This document shows, piece by piece, positions 9,226-16,936 of a DNA stretch of 64,000 nucleotides (within the stretch, counting starts at the first letter, position 1; the number at the start of each line of letters is the position of its first letter). The position numbers and the translations under genes are program-made. Source of the stretch: JAKLQR01 sp963753165 (GTDB lineage Bacteria; Nitrospirota; Thermodesulfovibrionia; Thermodesulfovibrionales; SM23-35); the NCBI GenBank assembly GCA_963753165.1, contig CAVWBP010000002.1, positions 1 to 64,000 of the forward strand. Reading direction: 5' to 3'. The notes under the pieces were generated by a model, which was not told where the DNA came from, searched no databases, and saw nothing but the letters and a program-made list of their open reading frames with translations.

Positions 9226-9750
9226 ATGAACCGAAATAAGATATGTCCTGATTGCGAAATGGAATATCTGCCGCATATCGGAAAATGCGCTGATTGCGGC
9301 GCGGTCCTCCTTTTGCACGAGGAGCACAGACAGGCACAGGAGGAAAAGAAGCGGCTGATGGAGAAGGCGGTTGAAAACTCGGTCGTGGTAAGGGAGGGCG
9401 ACCTGAAGTGGCTGGGTGAACTGTACAACGCTCTTATCAATGCCGGTATCCCCTGCACGGTCACTTCCGATGCCGGCTGTAACAAAGGCTGTCGCCCCAA
9501 GTGCATGTTGATCGTATCGAAAGAGGACTTTGAAAGGGCACAGGAGCGTATTGCGGAATACTACAGGGAAATACATCCGGAGCTCCGGGCTTCCCACGAA
9601 CTGATCAGCCAGGGCAGGTGCCCGGCATGTGCTTCCCCCATTGGCCCCGAGGACAAAGAGTGCTCCGATTGCGGCCTGATGCTCGTGGTTATTGAGGAAG
9701 AGGACCAGAAAGAGGAAGGCTGGGGAGGCAGACTTGAGGATCAACATTAA
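9226..9750 (+). CDS. Double zinc-ribbon protein with DUF2007-like centre
   Basis: This is a 174-residue cytoplasmic protein with a CPDC-x11-CADC zinc ribbon at residues 7-24 and a second CPAC-x12-CSDC ribbon near residues 132-150. Between them, residues 50-115 (GDLKWLGELYNALINAGIPC ending in a FERAQERI helix) resemble the DUF2007 putative signal-transducing fold. An extra CNKGCRPKC cluster sits in the middle. An AGGAG site precedes the ATG. Zinc binding is well supported; the function is unknown. It converges on the mnmD-like gene. Confidence 0.6.
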   Translation: MNRNKICPDCEMEYLPHIGKCADCGAVLLLHEEHRQAQEEKKRLMEKAVENSVVVREGDLKWLGELYNALINAGIPCTVTSDAGCNKGCRPKCMLIVSKEDFERAQERIAEYYREIHPELRASHELISQGRCPACASPIGPEDKECSDCGLMLVVIEEEDQKEEGWGGRLEDQH

Positions 9751-9756
9751 TTATGA

Positions 9757-10455
9757 CTACAGTTTTAGTCCTTTGAGCACTGATTTTTTCCCGCCGAAAC
9801 CAGGGCGCTGCTCGACAGAAAACCCCGCAGCGATAAGTCCCCGTCTTACGGCTCCCGCAACAGTATAGGTGGCACAGGTCCCGCCGGTTACTGTTTTTTC
9901 TCCAATCGCCATAAGAAGCTCACGCCTCCATATGGAAGGGTTTTTCTTTGGTCCATGACCATCCAGAAACCATGTGTCACAGGGAATGGTGAGCGCCTGG
10001 ACCATTTCGAGGGCCTCACCGATCCAGAGATTCAGGGTCAGGGTGCCAAAAGGCCGGGTGAGTTGTATCTGGTGCCACCCCGGTCTGGAAAGTTCGACGC
10101 GGCGGTAATTCCGGACAAGCAGATCAATAAGCTGACCCGTCTCTGTTCTGAATCCTTCAAGAATGGACGCCATTCGCTCAGAGGTGACCGGATGCAGTTC
10201 AACGGAATTGTAGATAATCGCTCTATCCGTGATGCCGCAATTGTCCAGAAAATCCATGAGTGCAATGAGCAGACGGCCTGCGCCGAAGCCTGTCTCACCT
10301 ATTCTGAATTCTTTCCTGCCCGGACCTGCGGCGGAAAGGATATCCATGATGCCGGTACCCCGAAAAAAGATGTGCTTCGCTTCTTCAATTGCATTAACCA
10401 CATCGAAATAGCGGTCGTCATAATGTTCGTTTACAAGATAAGGGGGAATCTGCAT
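9757..10455 (-). CDS. mnmD: MnmC-like tRNA 5-aminomethyl-uridine methyltransferase (MnmD type)
   Basis: This 232-residue protein matches the SAM-dependent methyltransferase half of MnmC (DUF752). FRIGETGFGAGRLLIALMDF is the SAM-binding loop region, WFLDGHGPKKNPSIW contains the family DGF/H-P-KNP-W motif, and GGTCATYTVAGAVRRGLIAA is followed by GFGGKK. It lacks the FAD oxidase half, as in stand-alone MnmD enzymes that methylate nm5U to mnm5U at the tRNA wobble position. It sits 26 bp downstream of maf on the same strand, so it probably shares a transcript with maf and the flavoprotein gene. Confidence 0.82.
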   Translation of the reverse strand: MQIPPYLVNEHYDDRYFDVVNAIEEAKHIFFRGTGIMDILSAAGPGRKEFRIGETGFGAGRLLIALMDFLDNCGITDRAIIYNSVELHPVTSERMASILEGFRTETGQLIDLLVRNYRRVELSRPGWHQIQLTRPFGTLTLNLWIGEALEMVQALTIPCDTWFLDGHGPKKNPSIWRRELLMAIGEKTVTGGTCATYTVAGAVRRGLIAAGFSVEQRPGFGGKKSVLKGLKL

Positions 10456-10480
10456 GGTCAGCTCAAATCAGGGACATGTC

Positions 10481-11065
10481 TCATAGCACAAACACATCGA
10501 ATTTCTTCAGCCCTTCGGCAAGAGCATGCAAGGGCAGGCCCATCACATTAAAGAAATCCCCTTCAATTTTTTTTACCAGCACAGCGCCAAGTCCCTGAAT
10601 GCCGTAGGCTCCCGCTTTATCGAGAGGCTCGCCTGATCTCACATATGCCTTGATTTCATCCATGCTCAGCCGCTTGAAAAAGACCTTTGTCTCGACTGAT
10701 CCGGAGAGTTCCCTGGAATTGGCAGAGTCTCTTATCGTAAATCCCGTAATGACTGAATGTGCCTTTCCGCTCAGGGCTTTCAGCATCTCTTCTGCCTGTG
10801 CCCGGTTCAGGGGTTTTCCGTAGAGACTACCCTTCAGCACAACGATAGTGTCGGCAGCGATGACGAGAGCATTTCTGTGCCTGCAGGCAACGTCCCTCGC
10901 CTTTTGGCGCGCATGGAACTTTACCAGTTCGTGGGGCTTCAGGCCGGGAACGGCGTGTTCTTCGTAGTCGCTTTTATCGACCCGGAATTTCAGCCCCGTC
11001 TTCCTGAGAATTTCTTTTCTTCTCGGAGACGCCGATGCGAGTATGACAGTTCTGATGTTACGCAT
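10481..11065 (-). CDS. maf: Maf-family nucleotide pyrophosphatase
   Basis: This 194-residue protein belongs to the Maf/YhdE/YceF house-cleaning pyrophosphatases, which hydrolyse modified or canonical NTPs to NMPs. The SASPRRKEIL motif is at residues 8-17, ALVIAADTIV contains the catalytic Asp region, and GLGAVLVKKIEGDFFNVMGL is the C-terminal signature. The start chosen is the ATG at 11065 because the family begins right there. The frame is open further upstream only because it runs into the neighbouring gene. It overlaps the end of the flavoprotein gene by 8 bp, which indicates one operon. Confidence 0.9.
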   Translation of the reverse strand: MRNIRTVILASASPRRKEILRKTGLKFRVDKSDYEEHAVPGLKPHELVKFHARQKARDVACRHRNALVIAADTIVVLKGSLYGKPLNRAQAEEMLKALSGKAHSVITGFTIRDSANSRELSGSVETKVFFKRLSMDEIKAYVRSGEPLDKAGAYGIQGLGAVLVKKIEGDFFNVMGLPLHALAEGLKKFDVFVL

Positions 11066-12248
11066 ATTGTCCTGCAGCAAATCCCGAAGACCATGCCCAC
11101 TGAAGGTTGTAGCCGCCGAGCTGTCCTGCAATATCAATAACCTCGCCTGCAAAAAAAAGCCCCGGAACCTTCTTTGATTCCATTGTCCTTGAAGACAGTT
11201 CAGCGGTATCGATTCCTCCGGCGGTGACCTCTGCCTGTGCATAGCCGGCGGTGCGTTCAAACTGTATCGTCCAATAGTGGATTTTATGCGCGATTTCCCT
11301 TAACTCTTTTTCTGTATATTGGCATACCGGTCTTGAGGGCGCATTCACTGCGCACCACTGCAGACAGAACCTTCTGGGGAGATATGACGAGAGAAGGTTG
11401 CTCAGCTCCATCCGGCTCTTTCGCATTCCTGTGAGAAGGGCATAGGAATCCATGCCGGGCATCAGGTCGATCGAGATTTCATCTCCGCAATCCCAGTATG
11501 ATGAAATCTGAAGAATTGCCGGACCGCTCATCCCCTGGTGGGTAAAAAGGACTTTCCCACGGAACTCTCTGCCCCTGCACCTGACCACGGCATCAAATGA
11601 AATGCCGCTCAAGCCATCAAACGCATGCTGATCGCGACGGCTGAACAGAAGCGGGACAAGCGCGGGCCTCAGCCTTGTAAGCCTCAGGCCAAACTTCTGT
11701 GCGATACGGAATCCGAGGTCTGTTGCCCCGAGTTCAGGATACGACAACCCACCCGTTGCGATAACAAGCGCCTCTGCTTCTATCCTGGCGGAATTTGTTG
11801 CAATGGAAAAATGGCCGGTTTTTGTTATGCTTCCCACTCTGCAGTTCAGGAGTATTTTTACCCCGGCATTCCGGCATTCCTCATCAAGCATCTTCACGAT
11901 ATCCCCTGAAGACCTCTGGCAAAACATCCGGCCTTCTTCCTTTTCGCTGTATGCTATCCCGTGACGTTCTGCCATGCTGATGAAATCGCGCGGGGTAAAT
12001 CGCGCGAGGGCGGATTTACAGAAATGGGGATTGTCTGACAGGTACTGGTCAGGCTGCAGGTGTATATTGGTGAAATTGCATCGACCCCCGCCTGAAATCC
12101 TGATTTTCTTCCCTGTTCTGTTCATATGTTCGAGGACAAGAACCGAACGGTTTCTCTCCCCGGCTTCTCTGGCGCACATAAGGCCTGAAGCTCCCGCCCC
12201 GATGATGACCACATCCTTCTTTATCAGCGGCTTTGCATTTTGACTCAT
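11058..12248 (-). CDS. HI0933/YhiN-family NAD(P)/FAD-dependent oxidoreductase
   Basis: This 396-residue flavoprotein belongs to the HI0933-like (YhiN, BaiN) family. An N-terminal FAD Rossmann motif (VVIIGAGASGLMCAREAG) is followed by GKKIRISGGGRCNFTN, the family signature, and LVIATGGLSYPELGATDLG. The C-terminal LFFAGEVIDIAGQLGGYNLQ binds the flavin. The insertion domain between them contains FTHQGMSGPAILQ. Its substrate is not known. Maf and mnmD follow on the same strand with overlap or short gaps. Confidence 0.88.
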   Translation of the reverse strand: MSQNAKPLIKKDVVIIGAGASGLMCAREAGERNRSVLVLEHMNRTGKKIRISGGGRCNFTNIHLQPDQYLSDNPHFCKSALARFTPRDFISMAERHGIAYSEKEEGRMFCQRSSGDIVKMLDEECRNAGVKILLNCRVGSITKTGHFSIATNSARIEAEALVIATGGLSYPELGATDLGFRIAQKFGLRLTRLRPALVPLLFSRRDQHAFDGLSGISFDAVVRCRGREFRGKVLFTHQGMSGPAILQISSYWDCGDEISIDLMPGMDSYALLTGMRKSRMELSNLLSSYLPRRFCLQWCAVNAPSRPVCQYTEKELREIAHKIHYWTIQFERTAGYAQAEVTAGGIDTAELSSRTMESKKVPGLFFAGEVIDIAGQLGGYNLQWAWSSGFAAGQYA

Positions 12249-12292
12249 ATGCCGAACAGCGTTCTCTCCGGAAATTTATGAATACTATGGGT

Positions 12293-13099
12293 TTAGAGGG
12301 TCATACCCGATTGGGGGGTAGTTCTCTCTCGGCTCTTCAGCCATCTCACCAGATTCTTTCCGAGGGCCATATTTTCTCGCACAAGAAATGTATTCTGGAA
12401 TATTGCATCGTCTCCGAAGATAACATATCGCCCTTTGCCGAGGGTGCCGGCGACAGCGACACCGAATGCCTGCTTTGCATCAGGAGGGGCATCGAGTTTA
12501 TTATTTCTGTTCAGGTCGATCCATGCCTTCGGGCTGGTCCAGGCGATGACCTTCCCTGTTGGCGATTCGCTTATGAGCGCCCATCCGCCGTAGACGGCGA
12601 ATTTTTTGATCCCGTGTGTGATTGCGTGCTGCCCCAGTTGAGTTACGAAAAATTCTTTCGGTCCCTGTTTTATCAGGTTCTCCTGTTCCTGAAGCACCCC
12701 GTTGGAGGCGTAGATCCTGAGCCGGGCCATCAATTCGTGAACCGGTTGCGGGATGTGGAGCATTACACAGAGGTTGCCTCCTCTTTTCAGAAAGCGGACT
12801 ATGGCTTCTGTTTCCGCAGAAGCGAGGGGTTTAAACCCGCCGGAAATCACCAGTACGTCGGTTTTTGCAAGGACCTTGTCGGTGATCTGTCCGATATTGA
12901 TTTTTACTTCAAAGCCTTCACTTTTGAACAACCCTGAAAGTCCGGAGAGATGGAGGTCCCCCTTCTGTTCGATCACGAATTTCTGGCCGTGCCCCTGGTC
13001 GAAAATGACTACAGGTTTCTTTGCCTCTGACTGTGATCCGGCCAGAAGAAAGCAGAGTGCAGTTAAAAATACTGCGGTTAATACTTTGTAACTTTTCAT
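12293..13099 (-). CDS. Exported DUF4350-like protein
   Basis: This is a 268-residue protein with a signal peptide (residues 1-26, cleavage near SEAKK). Residues 29-240 resemble the ABC-transporter-periplasmic/GldG-like glutamine-amidotransferase fold labelled DUF4350: VVIFDQGHGQKFVIEQKGDL, DVLVISGGFKPLASAETEAI and KGRYVIFGDDAIFQ. A periplasmic location is inferred. Its gene lies between lpxI and the flavoprotein gene, but a link to lipid A synthesis is not evident. The first DQGH could be a metal or ligand site; that is speculation. Confidence 0.6.
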   Translation of the reverse strand: MKSYKVLTAVFLTALCFLLAGSQSEAKKPVVIFDQGHGQKFVIEQKGDLHLSGLSGLFKSEGFEVKINIGQITDKVLAKTDVLVISGGFKPLASAETEAIVRFLKRGGNLCVMLHIPQPVHELMARLRIYASNGVLQEQENLIKQGPKEFFVTQLGQHAITHGIKKFAVYGGWALISESPTGKVIAWTSPKAWIDLNRNNKLDAPPDAKQAFGVAVAGTLGKGRYVIFGDDAIFQNTFLVRENMALGKNLVRWLKSRERTTPQSGMTL

Positions 13100-13138
13100 G
13101 CGCTATCTCCCCTCTCGCGACTGATTTTGATTCTTGCG

Positions 13139-13972
13139 CTATGAACCTGAATATCCCACAATGGTGATTTGTGCTTTGTTCGCTTCTTCGATCAGGGCAT
13201 CCTTGTTCAGGATAAGGCATTTGTTTGTTTCCACGGCAAGGACTTTTGCGTGGACCTCTTTCATGATATGCAACGTCTGGGGGCCCACGGCAGGGACGTC
13301 GAACCTCATATCCTGTTCGGGTTTGCTCACTTTTACAATAACAGCGCCTTCGCCTGCAAGGGCGCCTCCCCTCCGGATCGCCTCGTCCGTCCCTTCGATG
13401 GCCTCCACTGCCATGACTGCCTGCTCCCTGACCACAACGGTCTGGCCGATGTCCAGTCTTCCGATTTCCTTCGCGATCTTCCATCCGAATCCGATGTCTT
13501 TCCATTCAGCGTCGGTCGGCTTTCTTTTCGTATGCACCCCTTCGGATGCGAGAAGGGAACCGCTGAAGCGGGTGATGTCAAGGAGGCGGATTCCTTCCTG
13601 TTCGAGTTCTCGTGTGATCGCAAGGAGAATGGAATCGTCTTTCCTGTCTTTCAGGGAAAAAAGCAGTTTGATTGCCCTCAGGTCAGGGGTAATCCTGCTT
13701 TTGTAAAGGAGGGTCTTCGAGACCTTCCCTGCCATAACGGCTTCGCTGATGCCGTGTTTTTTGAGGGCATCGATCAGCTTCCCGAATTTGCCGACGTTCA
13801 CCCAGATGATTCCGTCTGCGCAGGCTGAGATGCCCTTGTCAGCGAGGGGTTCGAGCGCGACCGCAAAGACGCGGTAGCCCTGCGCCCTTGCTTCGTTTGC
13901 GATTGCCATAGGAAGTTCGCCTGCACCGGCGATGAGGCCGATTTTTTTGTCCGTGTGACGAGGTTTTGTCAA
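13139..13972 (-). CDS. lpxI: UDP-2,3-diacylglucosamine diphosphatase LpxI
   Basis: LpxI (DUF1009) hydrolyses UDP-2,3-diacylglucosamine to lipid X in lipid A synthesis; it replaces LpxH in many non-gammaproteobacteria. The N-terminal KKIGLIAGAGELPMAIANEA and GISEAVMAGKVSKTLLYK are family hallmarks, as is the C-terminal AVGPQTLHIMKEVHAKVLAV. The frame is open to an ATG at 14017. I prefer the TTG at 13972 (MTKPRHTDKKIG) because GGAG lies 6 nt upstream and the homology begins there. It is the last gene of the bamA-skp-lpxD-fabZ-lpxA cluster. Confidence 0.9.
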   Translation of the reverse strand: MTKPRHTDKKIGLIAGAGELPMAIANEARAQGYRVFAVALEPLADKGISACADGIIWVNVGKFGKLIDALKKHGISEAVMAGKVSKTLLYKSRITPDLRAIKLLFSLKDRKDDSILLAITRELEQEGIRLLDITRFSGSLLASEGVHTKRKPTDAEWKDIGFGWKIAKEIGRLDIGQTVVVREQAVMAVEAIEGTDEAIRRGGALAGEGAVIVKVSKPEQDMRFDVPAVGPQTLHIMKEVHAKVLAVETNKCLILNKDALIEEANKAQITIVGYSGS

Positions 13973-14008
13973 ATTATCTCCGGGGAAGACAATCAAGTTA
14001 GAATCATA

Positions 14009-14105
14009 AATTATCAATTAACAGGTATCAATGAAGTAGGCAAGCGAGTGAAAATTATCAGTCATCATCTCAAAACCCGAATTGATAATTGTTCATTGAT
14101 ACTTG
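14009..14105. repeat. AT-rich inverted repeats between lpxA and lpxI
   Basis: Two word pairs recur in opposite orientation across this 95-bp gap: AATTATCAATT with AATTGATAATT, and TATCAATGAA with TTCATTGATA. The two words occur in swapped order, so several alternative stem-loops are possible. It may be a decayed small repeat or a processing site within the leftward lipid A operon. No coding potential is seen. Confidence 0.4.
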
Positions 14106-14113
14106 ATTCTTTT

Positions 14114-14893
14114 TCAGCGGCAGATTCCTCTTTTGTTCGCCTGTATGAATTCGATGAGGTGTTTTATCTCATCGGTATACGGCAGCTCCTCCTGAACTTT
14201 CTTGATCGCTTCTTTCAGGGTGTGTTTCTCTCTGAAGAGTATCTTGTATGCTTTTTTCAGTTCGTTAATGGTCTCGTCCGGGAAGCCGTATCTCTTCAGC
14301 CCGACGGTGTTCGGTCCGAAAAGCTTCGCCCGTGCTCCTGCTGCGATCATATACGGCGGGATGTCCTGCCCCACGCCGCTGAACCCGCCGACCATTGCAT
14401 AGGCTCCGATCCGGGTGAACTGGTGTATTGCGACGAGGCCGCCGATGACGGCATGGTCTTCGACAAGAATATGTCCTGCGAGCGTTGCAACATTCGCCAT
14501 GGCGATGCCGGAGCCGATCTTGCAGTCATGCGCGATATGCACATATGCCATGAGGAAATTGTTGTTTCCGATCCTGGTGAATCCGTCTCCGCCGACAGAG
14601 GCCCTGTGAATGGTAATATACTCCCTGATGGTATTGTTGTTGCCGATCTTTACCCCGGTTTTTTCCCCCTTGTACTTCATGTCCTGCGGGGGGAGGCCGA
14701 TGCTCGTGAACGGATAAATGGTGCAGTTTTCACCTATCTCGGTATCTCCTTCGAGAATGACATTCGACATGAGCTTGGTGCCTTTTTTAATCCGGACCCC
14801 TTCCCTGATTATCGAGAACGGGCCGATTACAACCCCTTCCTCAATTTCAGCTTTCGGGTCGATAACGGCTGAGGGATGAATATCTCTCTCCAT
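14114..14893 (-). CDS. lpxA: Acyl-ACP--UDP-N-acetylglucosamine O-acyltransferase
   Basis: LpxA catalyses the first step of lipid A synthesis, 3-O-acylation of UDP-GlcNAc. The 259-residue protein has the left-handed beta-helix hexapeptide repeats from the N-terminus (IHPSAVIDPKAEIEEGVVIG). It carries the catalytic His in NFLMAYVHIAHDCKIGSG and the signature HQFTRIGAYAMVGGFSGV. The helical C-terminal domain (residues 195-259) is complete. It lies 6 bp after fabZ on the same strand, the classical lpxD-fabZ-lpxA order. Confidence 0.96.
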   Translation of the reverse strand: MERDIHPSAVIDPKAEIEEGVVIGPFSIIREGVRIKKGTKLMSNVILEGDTEIGENCTIYPFTSIGLPPQDMKYKGEKTGVKIGNNNTIREYITIHRASVGGDGFTRIGNNNFLMAYVHIAHDCKIGSGIAMANVATLAGHILVEDHAVIGGLVAIHQFTRIGAYAMVGGFSGVGQDIPPYMIAAGARAKLFGPNTVGLKRYGFPDETINELKKAYKILFREKHTLKEAIKKVQEELPYTDEIKHLIEFIQANKRGICR

Positions 14894-14899
14894 AATTCT

Positions 14900-15334
14900 C
14901 TATATCTCCTTGTCGGTAACCATGGCAGTGAACTCTGCTTCTGAGGCGATCTTGTCCTCGACAAATGCATGTCCGGAGAATTTCCATACGTTGCCCCTCT
15001 GCTGGAGTATTTTGATCTCCATCCTGAGCTGGTCTCCGGGCACTACCGGTCTCCTGAATTTTACTTTCTCGATGCTCATGAAATATACGGATTGACCCTG
15101 AATGTCCCCTGACTTGAAGGCGAGGATCCCTGCAACCTGTGCCATCGCTTCAACCATGAGGACACCCGGCATAATGGGATTGCCCGGGAAATGGCCCTGA
15201 AAAAACTCCTCATTTGCGGTGACGTTCTTTATCCCTACCGCTTTTTCTCCTGGGTTCAGTTCGATGATCCTGTCGACCAGGAGGAAAGGATACCGGTGAG
15301 GCAGGAGTGTCTGAATCTCTTTTATATCTATCAT
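14900..15334 (-). CDS. fabZ: 3-hydroxyacyl-ACP dehydratase FabZ
   Basis: FabZ dehydrates beta-hydroxyacyl-ACP in fatty acid elongation and balances the hydroxyacyl pool with lipid A synthesis. The 144-residue protein has the hot-dog fold signature LLPHRYPFLLVDRIIEL, the catalytic His in GHFPGNPIMPGVLMVEAMAQ (with the Glu in the following helix), and a complete C-terminal strand. It is directly abutted by lpxD upstream and lpxA downstream, so it is co-transcribed and possibly translationally coupled. Confidence 0.96.
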   Translation of the reverse strand: MIDIKEIQTLLPHRYPFLLVDRIIELNPGEKAVGIKNVTANEEFFQGHFPGNPIMPGVLMVEAMAQVAGILAFKSGDIQGQSVYFMSIEKVKFRRPVVPGDQLRMEIKILQQRGNVWKFSGHAFVEDKIASEAEFTAMVTDKEI

Positions 15335-16354
15335 TCAGGATTCCTCCTTTTCGAGTTCTTTTATTTTTGCTTCGAGCTCTCTCACTTTTTTCTGGAGTTC
15401 CGGCAGTTTTGCAAAGACTGCCCGGGCCTTCAGCCATTCTCTGTGCGGCATGCCGGGAGAACCTGAATATATTCCCTTTGCAACATGCCCCATGGCGCCC
15501 GACTGCGCGCCGAATATTGTTTCGGACTCAATGTGGGTATGGTCTGCGACCCCGACCTGACCGGCCAGGGTGACATAATCACCTATTTCAGAACTCCCTG
15601 CGATCCCGACCTGCGAGATAATGAGAGAATTTTTCCCTATTGTTACATTGTGCGCGATCTGCACGAGATTGTCTATTTTTGTGCCGCTGCCGATCTGGGT
15701 ATTCCCTGTAGTTGCACGGTCGATCGAGACATTCGACCCTATTTCGACATCGTCTGCAATGATCACTCCCCCGACCTGGGGGATTTTATGGTGTACGCCC
15801 TGATCAAACACATACCCGAACCCGTCGGAGCCGATCACCGCACCGGAATGGATGATGACCCTGTCCCCGATCCGGACCTTCTCTCTTACGGTAACATTGG
15901 GGTGCAGGATGCAGTCTTCTCCGATCGCACTATCCTCCCCTATAAAAACATGGGGATACACCACTGTCCCCTTCCCGAGAGAAACCCCGGCAGAGATATA
16001 ACAGAACGGATAGACAGAGACCCCTTCCGCGATCCGTGCAGTCCCGGAGATATATGCATCAGCGCTTACCCCGGCAGGATCGTGACGTTTCACATAGAAG
16101 TGTGCGAGCAGTTTTGCAAAAGCCAGTTGGGGATTCGGCACTTTTATCTGGGCAACCGGGATGTCGTCAAACGGCTCCCTGACGATTACGCACGATGCCC
16201 CGGAACCGGCAAGGTCTTTCAGGTACTTCCTGGCCGAAAGGAAAGTAATGTCGCCTTCCTTTGCTTCCCGGATGCCGGAAACCCCGGTGATCTCGATACT
16301 CTCATCACCGATGATTTCGCCGTGTATGAGCGATGCAAGTTCTCTGAGCTTCAC
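15335..16354 (-). CDS. lpxD: UDP-3-O-acylglucosamine N-acyltransferase
   Basis: LpxD adds the second hydroxyacyl chain in lipid A synthesis. The 339-residue protein has the N-terminal uridine-binding domain (residues 1-95, for example GDITFLSARKYLKDL). A long left-handed beta-helix follows with hexapeptide repeats and the catalytic-His region NLVQIAHNVTIGKNSLI. A C-terminal helix ends in EKEES. Its start overlaps the last base of skp, which supports a single bamA-skp-lpxD-fabZ-lpxA transcript. Confidence 0.96.
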   Translation of the reverse strand: MKLRELASLIHGEIIGDESIEITGVSGIREAKEGDITFLSARKYLKDLAGSGASCVIVREPFDDIPVAQIKVPNPQLAFAKLLAHFYVKRHDPAGVSADAYISGTARIAEGVSVYPFCYISAGVSLGKGTVVYPHVFIGEDSAIGEDCILHPNVTVREKVRIGDRVIIHSGAVIGSDGFGYVFDQGVHHKIPQVGGVIIADDVEIGSNVSIDRATTGNTQIGSGTKIDNLVQIAHNVTIGKNSLIISQVGIAGSSEIGDYVTLAGQVGVADHTHIESETIFGAQSGAMGHVAKGIYSGSPGMPHREWLKARAVFAKLPELQKKVRELEAKIKELEKEES

Positions 16355-16896
16355 TACTTCTTCGATCTGGATTTTAAGTCATCGAATTTCTTTAACACAA
16401 TATCCGTGAGGTCTATCCCCTTGTTTGAATAGATAACCATGCCTCTTTCGAAGATCATGGTATATCCTTCATCTTCGCCGATCTTCTGGATCATGTCCTG
16501 GACCTCTTTCAGGATATTTTCAGTAAGCTCGGACTCTTTCTTTTTCACGTCGGCCTGTGAATCCTGCACGAGGCGCTGGTACTCTCTTACATATTTTTCG
16601 AGTTCGTCTTCCTTGTTTTTCCTCGCGTCCGGAGAAAGCACCGAAGCCTGCTTTTCGAGATCGTTCTTGAGCTTCTCGATGGCCTTGCCCTTTTCGTCTA
16701 TGAGCGTCTGTTTCGATTTTATCAGGGACTCCAGGTCGGATTTCGCCTTTTTCCCGGCGTCGGATTCATTCAGTATCTTCTGCACATCGACCGCACCGAA
16801 TTTCACAACCTCTGCAGCATGGGTGAACGCAGGCAGCAGGCACAAAACCACAATCACCATACTGAGTGTGAGTACTCTCATAACAGGTTTTTTCAT
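16354..16896 (-). CDS. skp: OmpH/Skp-family periplasmic chaperone
   Basis: Skp holds unfolded outer-membrane proteins in the periplasm on the way to the Bam complex. The start chosen is the ATG at 16896, which follows AGGAGGATGC; the frame is open upstream but is not needed. A signal peptide (residues 1-29, ending FTHAAEV) is followed by VKFGAVDVQKILNESDAGKK and a long coiled coil of charged residues (about 55-130), then a beta-strand end. The 180-residue length fits the family. It lies between bamA and lpxD, the usual place. Confidence 0.92.
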   Translation of the reverse strand: MKKPVMRVLTLSMVIVVLCLLPAFTHAAEVVKFGAVDVQKILNESDAGKKAKSDLESLIKSKQTLIDEKGKAIEKLKNDLEKQASVLSPDARKNKEDELEKYVREYQRLVQDSQADVKKKESELTENILKEVQDMIQKIGEDEGYTMIFERGMVIYSNKGIDLTDIVLKKFDDLKSRSKK

Positions 16897-16936
16897 GCAT
16901 CCTCCTCGTTGTTTTTTGTTCTGGTTAAAAAAATAT